DNA of 64,000 nucleotides from an uncultured Paenibacillaceae bacterium (GCA_913056365.1 CAJXLT010000004.1:1-64000), one strand, 5' to 3'. Counted from the first letter of the stretch, positions 43,379-52,779 are shown. Numbers and translations are program-made. Notes: generated from the sequence alone by a model not told the origin.

Positions 43379-44428
43379 CTAGGATCGGCCGCGAATTTCC
43401 TGACGCATAAACATCATGTACGAAGCTGCGAAGCAAAGCAGCGTTGCTGCAGCCAAGCCGGTCAAGTGAGGCCATACGAGCAGCAGGCTCTGCCCTAGCG
43501 GCAACGGGCTGGCAATAGCCCCGTGCGCTTGCTCCACCGTAATCGGACCTAGTGTGCGTACGGATGGCATGAGCAGCGTTGTCGTAGCCTCGTTGAACAG
43601 CGAATATGGGGACAAGCGGCTCAGCCACAGCATGCCCTCCTGATAGCGCAACATCTGGTCGGCTGTCGCCGCAGCATTCGGAGCCAAACTTCTGGCGAGC
43701 AGGCTCAGCAGCATATCGTAGAAGAAGCTGAAGAACAACCAGACTGCGATACAAGACAGCGCGGAGGTCGCCGGCTGTCTGAACCGGACGGAACAGACGA
43801 TCGACAGATTCAGCCAGAAGCCGACATAGAACACTGTGACAGCGAGAAAGCAAAGCACGCGCAGAAATTCCTCGAAAGTCGGCGGAATGCCAATCATCAA
43901 GATGCCTAATCCCGTGACCAAGAACCCAAGTGTGAGAAACATTAGTCCGATCACTGTTAAGGATGCGATAAACTTCGCATTTAACAGGTCGTCCCGGTGT
44001 ACCGGCTGTGCCATAATTCGGCTAAGCGTACCTTTGTTGCGTTCGCTGTTGATTGCGTCGAAGCCCAGACCGATGCCAAGCAGCGGGCCAAGAAAGCCGA
44101 CAAAGCCGATGAACGATGGCAGGGTGCCGTCCGATACGGTGAACAGCTTCAAGAAGATGAAGCTATTCTCCGATTCATCGGCGCGAATTGCTTCTTGAAT
44201 GCTGTTAAGGGCAGTATATAAGGATGCCAGGCAGGTCAGCATAATGATCCCGAGCAGCACGATGAACCGCCAGCTGCGCACATGATCGGTCATTTCCTTG
44301 CGTATGAGGACGACAAGGGGAGAAGAACTGCCGTCCCGCGAACTGTCCCCAGAGCTGAACAGAGAGCGGATACGCGCCATTGCGGACCGTTCGTTATCCT
44401 GTATGCTCTGCGTACTGGAGTTGGCCAT
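43379..44428 (-). CDS. ABC-2 type transporter permease
   Basis: ATG 44428 follows AGGAGGTGAGGACC; the gene overlaps the end of the ATPase gene by 35 bp. The 349-residue membrane protein has six expected helices, a cytoplasmic N-terminal region, and the ABC-2 layout with an RNKGTLSRIMAQPVHRDDLLNAKF loop after the second helix, as in Nos/Cop-type exporters. It works with the ATPase at 44394 and the NEW3-domain protein at 45390, a conserved trio. Substrate unknown. Confidence 0.88.
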   Translation of the reverse strand: MANSSTQSIQDNERSAMARIRSLFSSGDSSRDGSSSPLVVLIRKEMTDHVRSWRFIVLLGIIMLTCLASLYTALNSIQEAIRADESENSFIFLKLFTVSDGTLPSFIGFVGFLGPLLGIGLGFDAINSERNKGTLSRIMAQPVHRDDLLNAKFIASLTVIGLMFLTLGFLVTGLGILMIGIPPTFEEFLRVLCFLAVTVFYVGFWLNLSIVCSVRFRQPATSALSCIAVWLFFSFFYDMLLSLLARSLAPNAAATADQMLRYQEGMLWLSRLSPYSLFNEATTTLLMPSVRTLGPITVEQAHGAIASPLPLGQSLLLVWPHLTGLAAATLLCFAASYMMFMRQEIRGRS

Positions 44429-45386
44429 GGTCCTCACCTCCTGCGAAATAGCGTTGATAAATTTCGTCCAACCCGTATTGCTTCCTCTCCAATCTGAATA
44501 GCTGCGCTCCTGCATGTACGATTGCGCTCGCTATTGCAGCACTCCGATCTTCTGTGCAGTCAGCCTGCAGGGTGACACCCTGACTGTCCTCCTGCATCGT
44601 CGTTGCGACCTGTGCTACTCCGTCTATGGCGCGAAGTTGCTCCAACAGCTCCGCGTTGCACGCATCCAGCTCCGCTGTGACTGGAATCAGGTCGTCGCCG
44701 AAGAGCTTGTGTGACAGGCTCGGCACATCGCCCTCTGCTAACAATCTTCCATTTACGAATAGCCCTACGCGGTCGCAGATTTGCTGTACTTGATGAAGAT
44801 GATGCGAGGAGAGCAGCACCGTTAGTCCTTGTTCACGGCTCAACCGCTGAATGAGCTCAAGCAGCTCATTCATCCCCTTCGGATCGATCCCGAGAGTCGG
44901 TTCATCGAGAATAATGATCTCCGGTCCCTTGATCAATACATCAGCCAAGCCTAGTCGCTGTCGCATCCCGCGTGAATAGGCACCGGCTTTCTTGTGCGCA
45001 GCATCGATCAGTCCGACCTCCTGGAGAAGCTGCTCTGCTCTTATCTTCGCTTCTCGCTCGGGGACACGGTTCAGCCTTGCGGTGAGCATTAAGTTTTCCC
45101 AGCCGGTACGGTCTTCATAGAAGCCGACGTCATCAGGTAGATAGCCAACACGCCGCTTCACCTGAATTGGTTGGCGTGTTGAATGGATGTCTAGCACCTT
45201 CACTGTGCCAGAATCCGGTTCGCTTAAGCCGAGGAGCATCAATATCGTCGTGGACTTGCCAGCTCCGTTAGGTCCGAGCAGTCCGAAGATTTCCCCGCGC
45301 GTGATAGTAAGGTTGAGCTGGTTGACAGCTCGGCTTTCGCCGTAGCTTTTCGATAAGTTCTGAATTTCGATTACCGGTTCCTTCAC
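44394..45386 (-). CDS. ABC-2 exporter ATP-binding protein
   Basis: A 330-residue ATPase. Walker A is GPNGAGKST (about residues 39-47), signature YSRGMRQRLGLADVL, Walker B IIILDEPTLGIDP, switch His in LSSHHLHQV. A C-terminal about 100-residue domain (after 215) is typical of CcmA/NosF-like exporters. It starts 3 bp after the NEW3-protein stop, so all three genes are co-translated. Confidence 0.93.
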   Translation of the reverse strand: MKEPVIEIQNLSKSYGESRAVNQLNLTITRGEIFGLLGPNGAGKSTTILMLLGLSEPDSGTVKVLDIHSTRQPIQVKRRVGYLPDDVGFYEDRTGWENLMLTARLNRVPEREAKIRAEQLLQEVGLIDAAHKKAGAYSRGMRQRLGLADVLIKGPEIIILDEPTLGIDPKGMNELLELIQRLSREQGLTVLLSSHHLHQVQQICDRVGLFVNGRLLAEGDVPSLSHKLFGDDLIPVTAELDACNAELLEQLRAIDGVAQVATTMQEDSQGVTLQADCTEDRSAAIASAIVHAGAQLFRLERKQYGLDEIYQRYFAGGEDHGQLQYAEHTG

Positions 45387-45389
45387 GGC

Positions 45390-46550
45390 TTATCTCCTCC
45401 CGTATTTGCGGATCATGGAATAGATGCCGATGATTACGGCTGCGATGATCAGAACACCGATCCATCCCCAGAGCATCGAGCCCTTCACGGCGATCCGGAA
45501 ATCAGCTTGCGAAGTGGCCTCCGCCGAAGAAGCGGTCATGCTCGTTACATAATCGCCTGCAATCGCTTCACCGCTTGCCTTCACTACTGCTTCAACTGTA
45601 GTGGACTGGCCTGCGGCAAGCTGTTCGATGTTCTTCGGATTGAAGGAAACCTCCCAATCGACAGGAGCGTTGTAGCTGAGATTAATGTCTCGCAGATCTG
45701 CTGTTCCGGTATTGCTCACTTGCAGTTCGATCGAGCGCTCTCCGCCAGCAGTCACCTCAGAGCTCAACCGTCCGCTAGGTGTAGATAGACTGAGACCGTA
45801 AGAGCCTGTAATGACGGCTTCCAGCCCCAGCTCTGCCGTAGACGACTGGTTCGAGGCAACGACCGGAATCGTGTACGATCCTTCCTTCACTTGGGCGGGT
45901 GGTTCGACATCTACCGTAATGGTTTCAGTAGCGCCTGCCTCTGCCTCCACAGACGTAACCCGATTGCCGCCTGACAGGAAGGAGACCGTCCAGCCGGGTT
46001 CAGCTTGAGCTTGTAGGGCGTAATTTTGCGCTTCTGCTGTACGGTTATCCAGCTTGAGTGAATAAGTGAAGGAGGAGTCCGCATGACCTTCCAGATTCGC
46101 TTGGTCCGTTGTTAAATCAGTTTGGAATACGCCCTCCTCTGTCACTTCGATCGTCAACGGCAGCCGTGCTTGTGTGCCTGCGGCTACACTGAATGTATAA
46201 GTGTCCTTGTCAACCTGCAGCGGAACCGTCACATCAAGGAAGATCGATTCACTCTCCCCCGGCATTACAGAAATTTCATGAAGTTGATGACCGCCGCCGC
46301 GCAGATCATATGTCCAGCCTTCCGGCATGCTGACGACAGTCAGCGGCACAGTTATGACTTCATCCGTGTTGTTCACGACATCGATCGAATAATTGATAGA
46401 GTCCCCTGGAGGCAGCGATACGTTCGTGTACCTGGTGAATAAGGTAACCCCTTCTGCAGCCTGTACAGGAACAGCTCCAAGCAGGCTGAATGCCATGGCG
46501 AGCAGGAGCAGCAGGCTGACTCGTTTTTTCGTTGCGTAATGGTGAGACAT
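45390..46550 (-). CDS. NEW3-domain membrane-anchored protein of the ABC exporter operon
   Basis: ATG 46550 has AAAGGGG upstream. The 386-residue protein has a signal peptide (VSLLLLLAMAFSLLGAVPVQA), three immunoglobulin-like NEW3 (alpha-galactosidase NPCBM-associated) domains (about residues 35-130, 135-240, 245-350; for example SLPPGDSINYSIDVVNNTD and VTAGGERSIELQVSNTGTADLRDINL) and a C-terminal membrane helix followed by RKYGRR. The domains would face outside the cell. Its place before the ATPase and permease suggests an external partner of the exporter. Confidence 0.88.
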   Translation of the reverse strand: MSHHYATKKRVSLLLLLAMAFSLLGAVPVQAAEGVTLFTRYTNVSLPPGDSINYSIDVVNNTDEVITVPLTVVSMPEGWTYDLRGGGHQLHEISVMPGESESIFLDVTVPLQVDKDTYTFSVAAGTQARLPLTIEVTEEGVFQTDLTTDQANLEGHADSSFTYSLKLDNRTAEAQNYALQAQAEPGWTVSFLSGGNRVTSVEAEAGATETITVDVEPPAQVKEGSYTIPVVASNQSSTAELGLEAVITGSYGLSLSTPSGRLSSEVTAGGERSIELQVSNTGTADLRDINLSYNAPVDWEVSFNPKNIEQLAAGQSTTVEAVVKASGEAIAGDYVTSMTASSAEATSQADFRIAVKGSMLWGWIGVLIIAAVIIGIYSMIRKYGRR

Positions 46551-46667
46551 GGTGATAACCCCTTTCATTGTTATTTTTTTTGTCGTCCCGCTTCGGTATG
46601 TACCCGCGGTGAACGGTCTCATTACTAAGTACGCATACAGAGGTGCCGCCGGATTTATGAAAAGCTT

Positions 46668-46704
46668 AAAACAACTTAAAAAGTTGCTGAAAACAACTTA
46701 AAAA
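46668..46704. repeat. Direct repeat AAAACAACTTAAAAA, 22 bp apart
   Basis: Two copies start at 46668 and 46690, in the gap between the divergent NEW3 and ECF sigma genes. A two-turn spacing (22 bp) suits a regulator binding the same face of DNA; the promoter they control is unclear. Confidence 0.55.
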
Positions 46705-46784
46705 ACAGCTGTAACCGGTTTGAAAGCAACGGAAACTCTGATAAATAAATAGTAGCTATTATTTTTACGGAAGGGGTTTTAGCG

Positions 46785-47366
46785 ATGGACGGGCAAGCGA
46801 ACATGAATTTGCTTAAAGGGGTTGAACAGGGGTCAAGGGATGCATGCAGCAGCTTATACGAGCAGTACAACGGCTTGGTCATGCGAGTCGCTTATCAAGT
46901 AACGAAGGATTGGTCGGAAGCAGAGGATGTATGCCACGACGTATTCGTGGAAGTACTTCATAAAGCAGGTCAATACGATGCCTCGCGGGGCAGTGTGGAA
47001 GCGTGGTTGGCTGTACGTGCGCGCTGTCGTGCGATGGACCGGCTGCGCAAGCGAAGCCGGCTTGTACTTGCTGCGGAGTGTGAGGACGGATCGTCTCCAA
47101 TCTGGTTCAAACCGTCGGAAAGTGTAGAGCAGCGAGTGCTGATGCGCTTGGATGCCGAAAGGGTGAAGCGGGAGCTGGCGCACATTCCGGAGTTGCAGCG
47201 GGCAGCCGTGTATGGCAAATATATGGCTACGTTGTCGCATAAGGAGCTTGCCGAATCGTTGAAGCGTCCTGTCGGCACGGTGAAGTCATTGATCCGCTAC
47301 GGTGTGCGCAATGTGCGCAAGCGGCTTGAGGCATCAGGGACAGCTGTGCTGCGGGAGTCGGTATAA
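46785..47366 (+). CDS. ECF-type sigma factor without adjacent anti-sigma gene
   Basis: A 193-residue sigma factor. Region 2: ACSSLYEQYNGLVMRVAYQVTKDWSEAEDVCHDVFVEVLHKAGQYD, then WLAVRARCRAMDRLR; region 4: LAHIPELQRAAVYGKYMATLSHKELAESLKRPVGTVKSLIRYGVRNVRKRLE. This layout is like SigK/ECF19 sigma factors, which usually have a RskA-type anti-sigma behind them, but the next gene is a radical SAM protein 104 bp away. It is divergent from the NEW3/ABC operon, whose expression it might drive. Confidence 0.9.
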   Translation: MDGQANMNLLKGVEQGSRDACSSLYEQYNGLVMRVAYQVTKDWSEAEDVCHDVFVEVLHKAGQYDASRGSVEAWLAVRARCRAMDRLRKRSRLVLAAECEDGSSPIWFKPSESVEQRVLMRLDAERVKRELAHIPELQRAAVYGKYMATLSHKELAESLKRPVGTVKSLIRYGVRNVRKRLEASGTAVLRESV

Positions 47367-47470
47367 GTTTCGGGGGCGGAACGAGTATCCGCTGCGGATG
47401 CTCGTTTGTACATCCCCCTCGTTCGCGGTACAATACTAGAGAGACGCGTACAGCGAGACGAGGTGATCCT

Positions 47471-49246
47471 ATGAAGGTGGTTGTAGCCACACTGAATGCC
47501 AAGTACATACATACGTCCTTGGCGCTCCGCTACTTGAAAGCATTCAGCGGAGACAAGTTTGATATCGAGATTGCGGAATATACGATTAAGGATCCGGTGA
47601 TGAACGTAGTGAGCGACTTGTACAGTCGTCATGCCGATATCATCGGGTTTTCCTGTTATATATGGAATATCGAAGAGACGATCCCGATTGTGAGCATGCT
47701 GAAGAAAATTCGACCGGAGCTTACGATTGTGCTAGGGGGTCCTGAGGTATCCTACGATACCGATTATTGGATGAAGCGCATCCCGGAAGCGGATTTCATC
47801 GTGATGGGTGAAGGTGAGGAGACGTTCGATCATTTGCTCCAGGAATGGGCGCATGACCGTAAGTATCATATGGTATTCGGCTTGGCATATCGGGATCGCG
47901 AAGGGAATGGGGTCATCAATCCGCCACGGCCGAAGCTCGATCTGAACGAGATTCCTACACCGCAGCGATTTGCGGAGGATGTCCCGAGTCTGGCTAACCG
48001 TGTTGTGTATTTCGAGACGAGCCGCGGCTGCCCGTTCAGCTGTCAGTTTTGTCTGTCCAGTATAGAGGTAGGCGTACGCTATTTCGATATTGAACGGACG
48101 AAGAGTGATTTGCTGTATCTGATTCATAGCGGGGCGAAGCTGATTAAGTTTGTCGATCGGACGTTTAATATTAAAAGGGAATATGCATTGGAAATCTTCG
48201 ACTTCCTGATTCAGAATCATGGCAGTTGTGTGTTCCAATTCGAAATTACAGCGGATATTATGCGGCCGGAGGTGCTGCAGTTTTTGTCTGATCATGCGCC
48301 GCCAGGTGTATTTCGCTTCGAGATTGGCGTGCAGTCGACGAATGAGGCGACCAATGAACTCATTCAGCGCAGGCAAAATTTCAAGAAGTTGACGCGCACG
48401 GTTACGATGATTAAGGAGAGTGGCAAGATTGACCAGCATCTGGACCTGATTGCCGGACTGCCTGAGGAGGACTATGCTTCCTTCCGTCAGACGTTCAACG
48501 ATGTGTTCGCACTAGAACCGGAGGAACTGCAGCTCGGCTTCCTGAAGATGCTGCGCGGCACTGGGCTGCGCAGAGAGGCGGACAAGTGGGGCTATCGCTA
48601 TATGGATCACGCACCCTATGAGATGCTTGCGAATGATGTGATGCCGTTTGCCGATTTGGTGCGGATCAAGCGGGTGGAGGACGTGCTGGAGAAGTATTGG
48701 AACGCCCATCGCATGGACACGACAGTCCAATATTTGATTCAATCAGAGTTCGCTTCCGCCTTCGACTTCTTCCAAGCATTCGGCGACTATTGGGATGCGC
48801 AAGGTTGGTCTAGGATCGGGCATCAGCTGGAGGATCTGTTCGTGCGCTTGCACCAGTTCCTTCGTGACAGGGGAGTAGACCGCCTGTCGGTCGTCGAAGG
48901 CATAATGAAGTTCGATTACTTCCTCCATCATCGGTACAAACCGCGCAAAGTATGGTGGGCGTTCGATCTAGGGAAGACGGAGCAAAATGCGATGTGGACC
49001 AAGGTGATGGAACAGGCAGACCAAGTGAGCGGCGGATTTGCGGTGCAGAACATGCAGGAGCGGGAACTGCGCAAGCATGGTGTGATCGAGAGGGTGCCGT
49101 TCGATCTTCAGACATATCTGCATGATGGGGTCATTCGGGATCATATGTCGACGATTATGGTGTTCCATTACGAGCAAGGAACGGAGCGGCGCGACACGGC
49201 GAATTATTACTTGCTTGCCGATACGTCGACAGGTGTGCAGGTTTGA
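47471..49246 (+). CDS. B12-binding radical SAM protein (DUF4080 type)
   Basis: A 591-residue protein. An N-terminal cobalamin-binding domain (about 1-135) has ATLNAKYIHTSLALRYL and the loop VLGGPEVSYD in place of a DxHxxG motif. The radical SAM core (about 165-380) has the 4Fe-4S triad in SRGCPFSCQFCLSS, then LIKFVDRTFNI, FRFEIGVQSTNEATNELI and DLIAGLPEED. The last about 200 residues match DUF4080. The reaction of this group is not known. GAGGTGAT precedes ATG 47471. Confidence 0.9.
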   Translation: MKVVVATLNAKYIHTSLALRYLKAFSGDKFDIEIAEYTIKDPVMNVVSDLYSRHADIIGFSCYIWNIEETIPIVSMLKKIRPELTIVLGGPEVSYDTDYWMKRIPEADFIVMGEGEETFDHLLQEWAHDRKYHMVFGLAYRDREGNGVINPPRPKLDLNEIPTPQRFAEDVPSLANRVVYFETSRGCPFSCQFCLSSIEVGVRYFDIERTKSDLLYLIHSGAKLIKFVDRTFNIKREYALEIFDFLIQNHGSCVFQFEITADIMRPEVLQFLSDHAPPGVFRFEIGVQSTNEATNELIQRRQNFKKLTRTVTMIKESGKIDQHLDLIAGLPEEDYASFRQTFNDVFALEPEELQLGFLKMLRGTGLRREADKWGYRYMDHAPYEMLANDVMPFADLVRIKRVEDVLEKYWNAHRMDTTVQYLIQSEFASAFDFFQAFGDYWDAQGWSRIGHQLEDLFVRLHQFLRDRGVDRLSVVEGIMKFDYFLHHRYKPRKVWWAFDLGKTEQNAMWTKVMEQADQVSGGFAVQNMQERELRKHGVIERVPFDLQTYLHDGVIRDHMSTIMVFHYEQGTERRDTANYYLLADTSTGVQV

Positions 49247-49305
49247 GTGTGAATGCTGCGCGCAGGTTGTTGACATGGCGATGCTGTTGCGGCGGTATCT
49301 CGTGA

Positions 49306-49538
49306 CGAATATGAAGTGAGTAAGAAGATCACGGCGACTGTGACTAGTGGCGAACTTGATGGGAGTAGAGGGAATGTAGCGGCCATGTTGTGCGTCAAGC
49401 TTAATGTGAGCAGGAGGAACGCGGTGCTCGGGCCATTCGTCGGACTTGAAGTGAGTGTGGCATTCTTCGGGTCATGCGTCGAATTTGAAGTGAGCAGAAG
49501 GTGCGGGCGCTCGGGCCTTCGGTCGAATATGAAGTGAA
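49306..49538. repeat. Six imperfect 44-bp repeats, CGAATTTGAAGTGAG family
   Basis: Copies start at 49306, 49351, 49395, 49441, 49480 and 49524 (spacings 45, 44, 46, 39, 44 bp), often followed by CAGGAGGAACGCGG and CTCGGGCC. The region 49247-49830 contains no supported gene; a short open frame through the repeats has no ribosome site and stays open only because of the repeats. Confidence 0.7.
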
Positions 49539-49830
49539 CAGGGGGAACGCGGAGGTCGGGAAGGGGTATACTTGCGGTAGGCCGGGGAATAGTGGGAAAT
49601 TGTGGCGTTATTTCGACCGAATGAAGGTAAGTGTGAGAGATAACGGAAAAGAATGGTTCTATTCGATGCTGTAATGGGAAATACGGTGGAAAATGGTTGC
49701 TATAAGACCACTAACTTCCTCTATGCCGTGCGATAGTCATAGAACAGCTAATAGCGGGAAGAATGTCCGTTAAAGCATTCAGTGATGCGCTCAGTATGCG
49801 CTGAGGCTGCGATCAACGTCCCATCAACTA

Positions 49831-49871
49831 AACACCCCCCGATCTGACAATACAGCAGGTCGGGGGGTGTT
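49831..49871 (-). terminator. Terminator of manA
   Basis: A perfect 16-bp stem (AACACCCCCCGATCTG 49831-49846 pairs with CAGGTCGGGGGGTGTT 49856-49871, one G-U) with a 9-nt loop, 19 bp after the manA stop on the minus strand. Confidence 0.9.
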
Positions 49872-49889
49872 AGTTAGGCGTATATGCGA

Positions 49890-50858
49890 TTATGGAAGCT
49901 GGCTGCGCAGCACCGTCATGTTCCCTTCAAGCCAATATTCGCCTAACTGTGCAGGGATGAGCAGACTGTCGCCCCGCTTCACCTCAAGTGTTCCGTCCTC
50001 CCAAGTAATGGAGCCGCTTCCTTCGCAGATGATGTGAATGACGAAGCTTTCCGGCGAAGCATGGAGCTGCCAACGTCCGTCTACTTGACCCTTCTCCGTC
50101 AGAAAGTAAGGGGACTCGGCAAGCTTCAACCAAGTGTGGCTGCTGTCCAAGGTTGTTTCCATACGACTTGCGCCGGAATCGCCATAGGTGCTTACATTCA
50201 ACGAATCCTCGATATGCAACTCGCGCGGCTTGCCGTCCAGTCCGGGGCGGTTGTAATCATATACCCTGTAGGTGGTGTCGGAATTTTGCTGGATTTCCGC
50301 TACAAGCACGCCAGCGCGCAATGCATGTACGGTCCCAGCAGGAATATAGAAGGAATCGCCGGTCTTGACGGGTACGACTTCCAATACGTCCATAATGCGA
50401 TCTTCGGCAATCGCCTTCGCGAAGGCATCGCGATCAACACCTTGCTGCAAACCGTAAATAATCGTAGCACCGGGCGCAGCATCGAGAATGTACCACATTT
50501 CTGTCTTACCTAGCTCGCCTTCAGTCAACCGTTCATAGCTGTCGTTCGGGTGCACCTGTACGGACAGATCGTCCTGACAATCGAGCAGCTTGATTAGCAG
50601 TGGGAAGCGTCCGTTCTTGGCGGCGGAGCCCTTCGAACCGAACCAGGCTGTGCCAAGCTCTGCTCGTATATCGTCTAAGCCCTTCCCGGCTAGTGGACCG
50701 TTCGCGACAGTCGAGCGTCCGTTGGCGTGGTCTGCAATCGTCCATGCTTCTCCAATCGCCCCTTCAGGGATAGAGAAGCCGAATTGCTCTAGAGCGCGAC
50801 CGCCCCATACACGTTCTTTGAAGTCGGGTTGGAATTTTAACGGATACGGTGTGACCAT
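49890..50858 (-). CDS. manA: Mannose-6-phosphate isomerase, class I
   Basis: A 322-residue zinc cupin enzyme converting mannose 6-phosphate to fructose 6-phosphate. Seen: PYPLKFQPDFKERVWGGRALEQFG, EAWTIADHANG, FPLLIKLLDCQDDLSVQVHPND with zinc-binding Gln and His, KTEMWYILDA with the zinc Glu, and FYIPAGTVHALRAGVLVAEIQQNSDTTYR with the zinc His. It is the Bacillus-type short enzyme. It offers the exit into glycolysis for mannose 1-phosphate made by the GH130 enzymes, after a phosphomannomutase that is not in this window. AGGAGG precedes ATG 50858. Confidence 0.95.
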   Translation of the reverse strand: MVTPYPLKFQPDFKERVWGGRALEQFGFSIPEGAIGEAWTIADHANGRSTVANGPLAGKGLDDIRAELGTAWFGSKGSAAKNGRFPLLIKLLDCQDDLSVQVHPNDSYERLTEGELGKTEMWYILDAAPGATIIYGLQQGVDRDAFAKAIAEDRIMDVLEVVPVKTGDSFYIPAGTVHALRAGVLVAEIQQNSDTTYRVYDYNRPGLDGKPRELHIEDSLNVSTYGDSGASRMETTLDSSHTWLKLAESPYFLTEKGQVDGRWQLHASPESFVIHIICEGSGSITWEDGTLEVKRGDSLLIPAQLGEYWLEGNMTVLRSQLP

Positions 50859-50930
50859 AAGTGTGTTCCTCCTAGTGTGAATATGTCGTATTGACTCAGA
50901 TGCCCCACGAAAGTACTTTGAAGCTTCTCA

Positions 50931-51518
50931 TCACTTCTGCGTTATGTGTTTCTTCTCCGCTGCCAGCACATAAGGGGCGCTGCGTCGGTTCAACATGCGA
51001 TAGCTAATTGCTTGTCCCGCTTCGGGCCTCAGCTGCGAGAACCAGTCGTCGACCTTGGCAGCTTCCAGCTCACCGCCGGGATGGCCCGGATAGACGGTGA
51101 CGCAGAGCAGACCGCCGGGCCGGAGCAAGTCGAACGCTTGATCGAGCGCGCGAATGGTACTGTCCGGCTGCGTGATTACAGTAGGGTCGCCGCCCGGTAG
51201 GTAGCCGAGGTTGAACAGAACGGCGCCAATTCGACCATGCGATGCAATCGGCAGCGCTTCCTGCAACTGGTCATGCGACAGGAGCAGAAGTTGCACCTGA
51301 TCCGCAGGGACGTCTGCTTCAATCAGCCGACTGCGCGTGCGTTCGAGCGCTTCTTGCTGGATGTCGAAGCTGTATACGTTTCCCTTCGGTCCCACCATTC
51401 TGGTGAGTGCCAACGTATCCGCACCGGTGCCTGCCGTCGCATCGATGACCGTCTCGCCGGGCTTGATGCGCTGCTCAGCAAGCTTGTGCGCATAGGTCAG
51501 GACCGACCAGAATCCCAT
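50931..51518 (-). CDS. mnmM: tRNA methyltransferase MnmM (YtqB family)
   Basis: A 195-residue Rossmann methyltransferase. Motif I is VIDATAGTGADTLALTRMVG, then VYSFDIQQEALERTR and AVLFNLGYLPGGD, which is the YtqB-type catalytic loop; it ends with RSAPYVLAAEKK. YtqB (MnmM) completes the mnm5(s2)U wobble modification in Bacillota by methylating the aminomethyl group. It starts 3 bp after the YtqA-like gene, and in Bacillus the two are likewise adjacent. Confidence 0.88.
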   Translation of the reverse strand: MGFWSVLTYAHKLAEQRIKPGETVIDATAGTGADTLALTRMVGPKGNVYSFDIQQEALERTRSRLIEADVPADQVQLLLLSHDQLQEALPIASHGRIGAVLFNLGYLPGGDPTVITQPDSTIRALDQAFDLLRPGGLLCVTVYPGHPGGELEAAKVDDWFSQLRPEAGQAISYRMLNRRSAPYVLAAEKKHITQK

Positions 51519-51521
51519 GAA

Positions 51522-52487
51522 TCATTCCCCTCTCCAATACTTTCCTTGCCATGTATCCCGCCGTACCAGTTCGGCATCAATCGCATTGAGCACCTCCCAC
51601 TTCTTCAAGCTCCACATAGGACCGATTAGAAGCTCGCGTGGTGCATCGCCCGTAACGCGGTGAATGATCATCTCGGGCGGGAGCATCTCCAGCGTGTCGA
51701 CGACGAGACCGACATACTCGTCCTTCTCCAGAAAGCGAAGGAGGCCGGCTTCCCACTGCTTGACCATCGGTGTCTTGCGCATCAGGTGCAGCAGATGAAT
51801 CTTGATCCCTTGCACGTCCATGCGGGATACGGCGCGTGCGGTATCGAGCATCATCGCATGGGTTTCGCCAGGCAAGCCGTATATGATGTGCGCGCATACC
51901 CGAATGCCATGCTTGCGCAGACGACTCACTGCGTCTTCATAGCAGGCAGTATCATGCGCCCGATTAATCAGTGTGGACGTCGTTTCGTGAACGGTCTGCA
52001 GTCCCATCTCGAGCCACAGGTATGTTCGTTCGTTCAATTCGGCCAAGTACTCAACCACATCATCCGGCAAGCAGTCCGGGCGAGTAGCGATGGCGAGACC
52101 GACAACGCCTGGCTGGGCGAGAATCGCTTCGTAATATTCCTTCAGCACAGGAAGCGGTGCGTACGTATTCGTATATGCTTGGAAATAGCCGATGTACTGG
52201 GCGTCGGGCCACTTCTGATGCTGGCGGTCCCGCACCGTGTTGAATTGGGTGATTAAATCATCGCGACGGCTCCCTGCGAAGTCGCCTGACCCCCGTGCGC
52301 TGCAGAACGTACAGCCGCCCGCAGCGATGGAGCCGTCCCGGTTCGGACAAGTGAATCCGGCGTCTAACATCACCTTGAATACTTTGGTGCCGAATTGCTG
52401 CCTCATCTCATAATTCCATGTATGAAACCGCTTGTCTCCCCATCGCTCGGTATCATTAGGGGGAGTTGTGAATGATTGTGTATGCAT
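51522..52487 (-). CDS. TIGR01212-type radical SAM protein (YtqA/YhcC-like)
   Basis: ATG 52487 is taken as start, with AAGGAGAG some 11 nt upstream; a TTG at 52583 extends the frame by 32 residues of low conservation. The 321-residue protein has RWGDKRFHTWNYEMRQQFG, the 4Fe-4S site CPNRDGSIAAGGCTFCSARGSG, YFQAYTNTYAPL, ATRPDCLPDDVV and HIIYGLPGET. It is co-translated with the MnmM gene, which suggests a role in the same tRNA modification, not yet proven. Confidence 0.9.
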   Translation of the reverse strand: MHTQSFTTPPNDTERWGDKRFHTWNYEMRQQFGTKVFKVMLDAGFTCPNRDGSIAAGGCTFCSARGSGDFAGSRRDDLITQFNTVRDRQHQKWPDAQYIGYFQAYTNTYAPLPVLKEYYEAILAQPGVVGLAIATRPDCLPDDVVEYLAELNERTYLWLEMGLQTVHETTSTLINRAHDTACYEDAVSRLRKHGIRVCAHIIYGLPGETHAMMLDTARAVSRMDVQGIKIHLLHLMRKTPMVKQWEAGLLRFLEKDEYVGLVVDTLEMLPPEMIIHRVTGDAPRELLIGPMWSLKKWEVLNAIDAELVRRDTWQGKYWRGE

Positions 52488-52621
52488 AGCTCTTTCGCTC
52501 TCCTTCGTTCTAGCCGCTTCGTCTATTGTAGCAAATGCAGGCGGCGGGAACAAAGGAAATTGTTCTTCAAGATGAGTGATCAATCAAGGCGCATAAACCG
52601 CGGTAGAAGCGGTGTTTTCAC

Positions 52622-52650
52622 TTGATCAACCTGACATGTTGTGTTATATT
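52622..52650 (+). promoter_or_regulatory. Probable promoter of the small 59-residue gene
   Basis: TTGATC (52622-52627), 17-bp spacer, TATATT (52645-52650), 130 bp before the start codon. Confidence 0.55.
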
Positions 52651-52779
52651 AAAAGTGTGGAAATGACTTTCCGCAAGCAATAAGTTTCTGCAGAATTCAT
52701 TGTTTCTATGTGGCAGGGAATGCTACAAGTATACGCGGCACAAGCTCTCGATTTTATTATGAACAAAGAGGTGTATGCC

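Noticed and set aside
43116..43853. 245-codon minus-strand frame at the end of the ABC-2 permease gene
   Set aside because: Half lies in intergenic repeats and half in another frame of the permease; no start site or motif.
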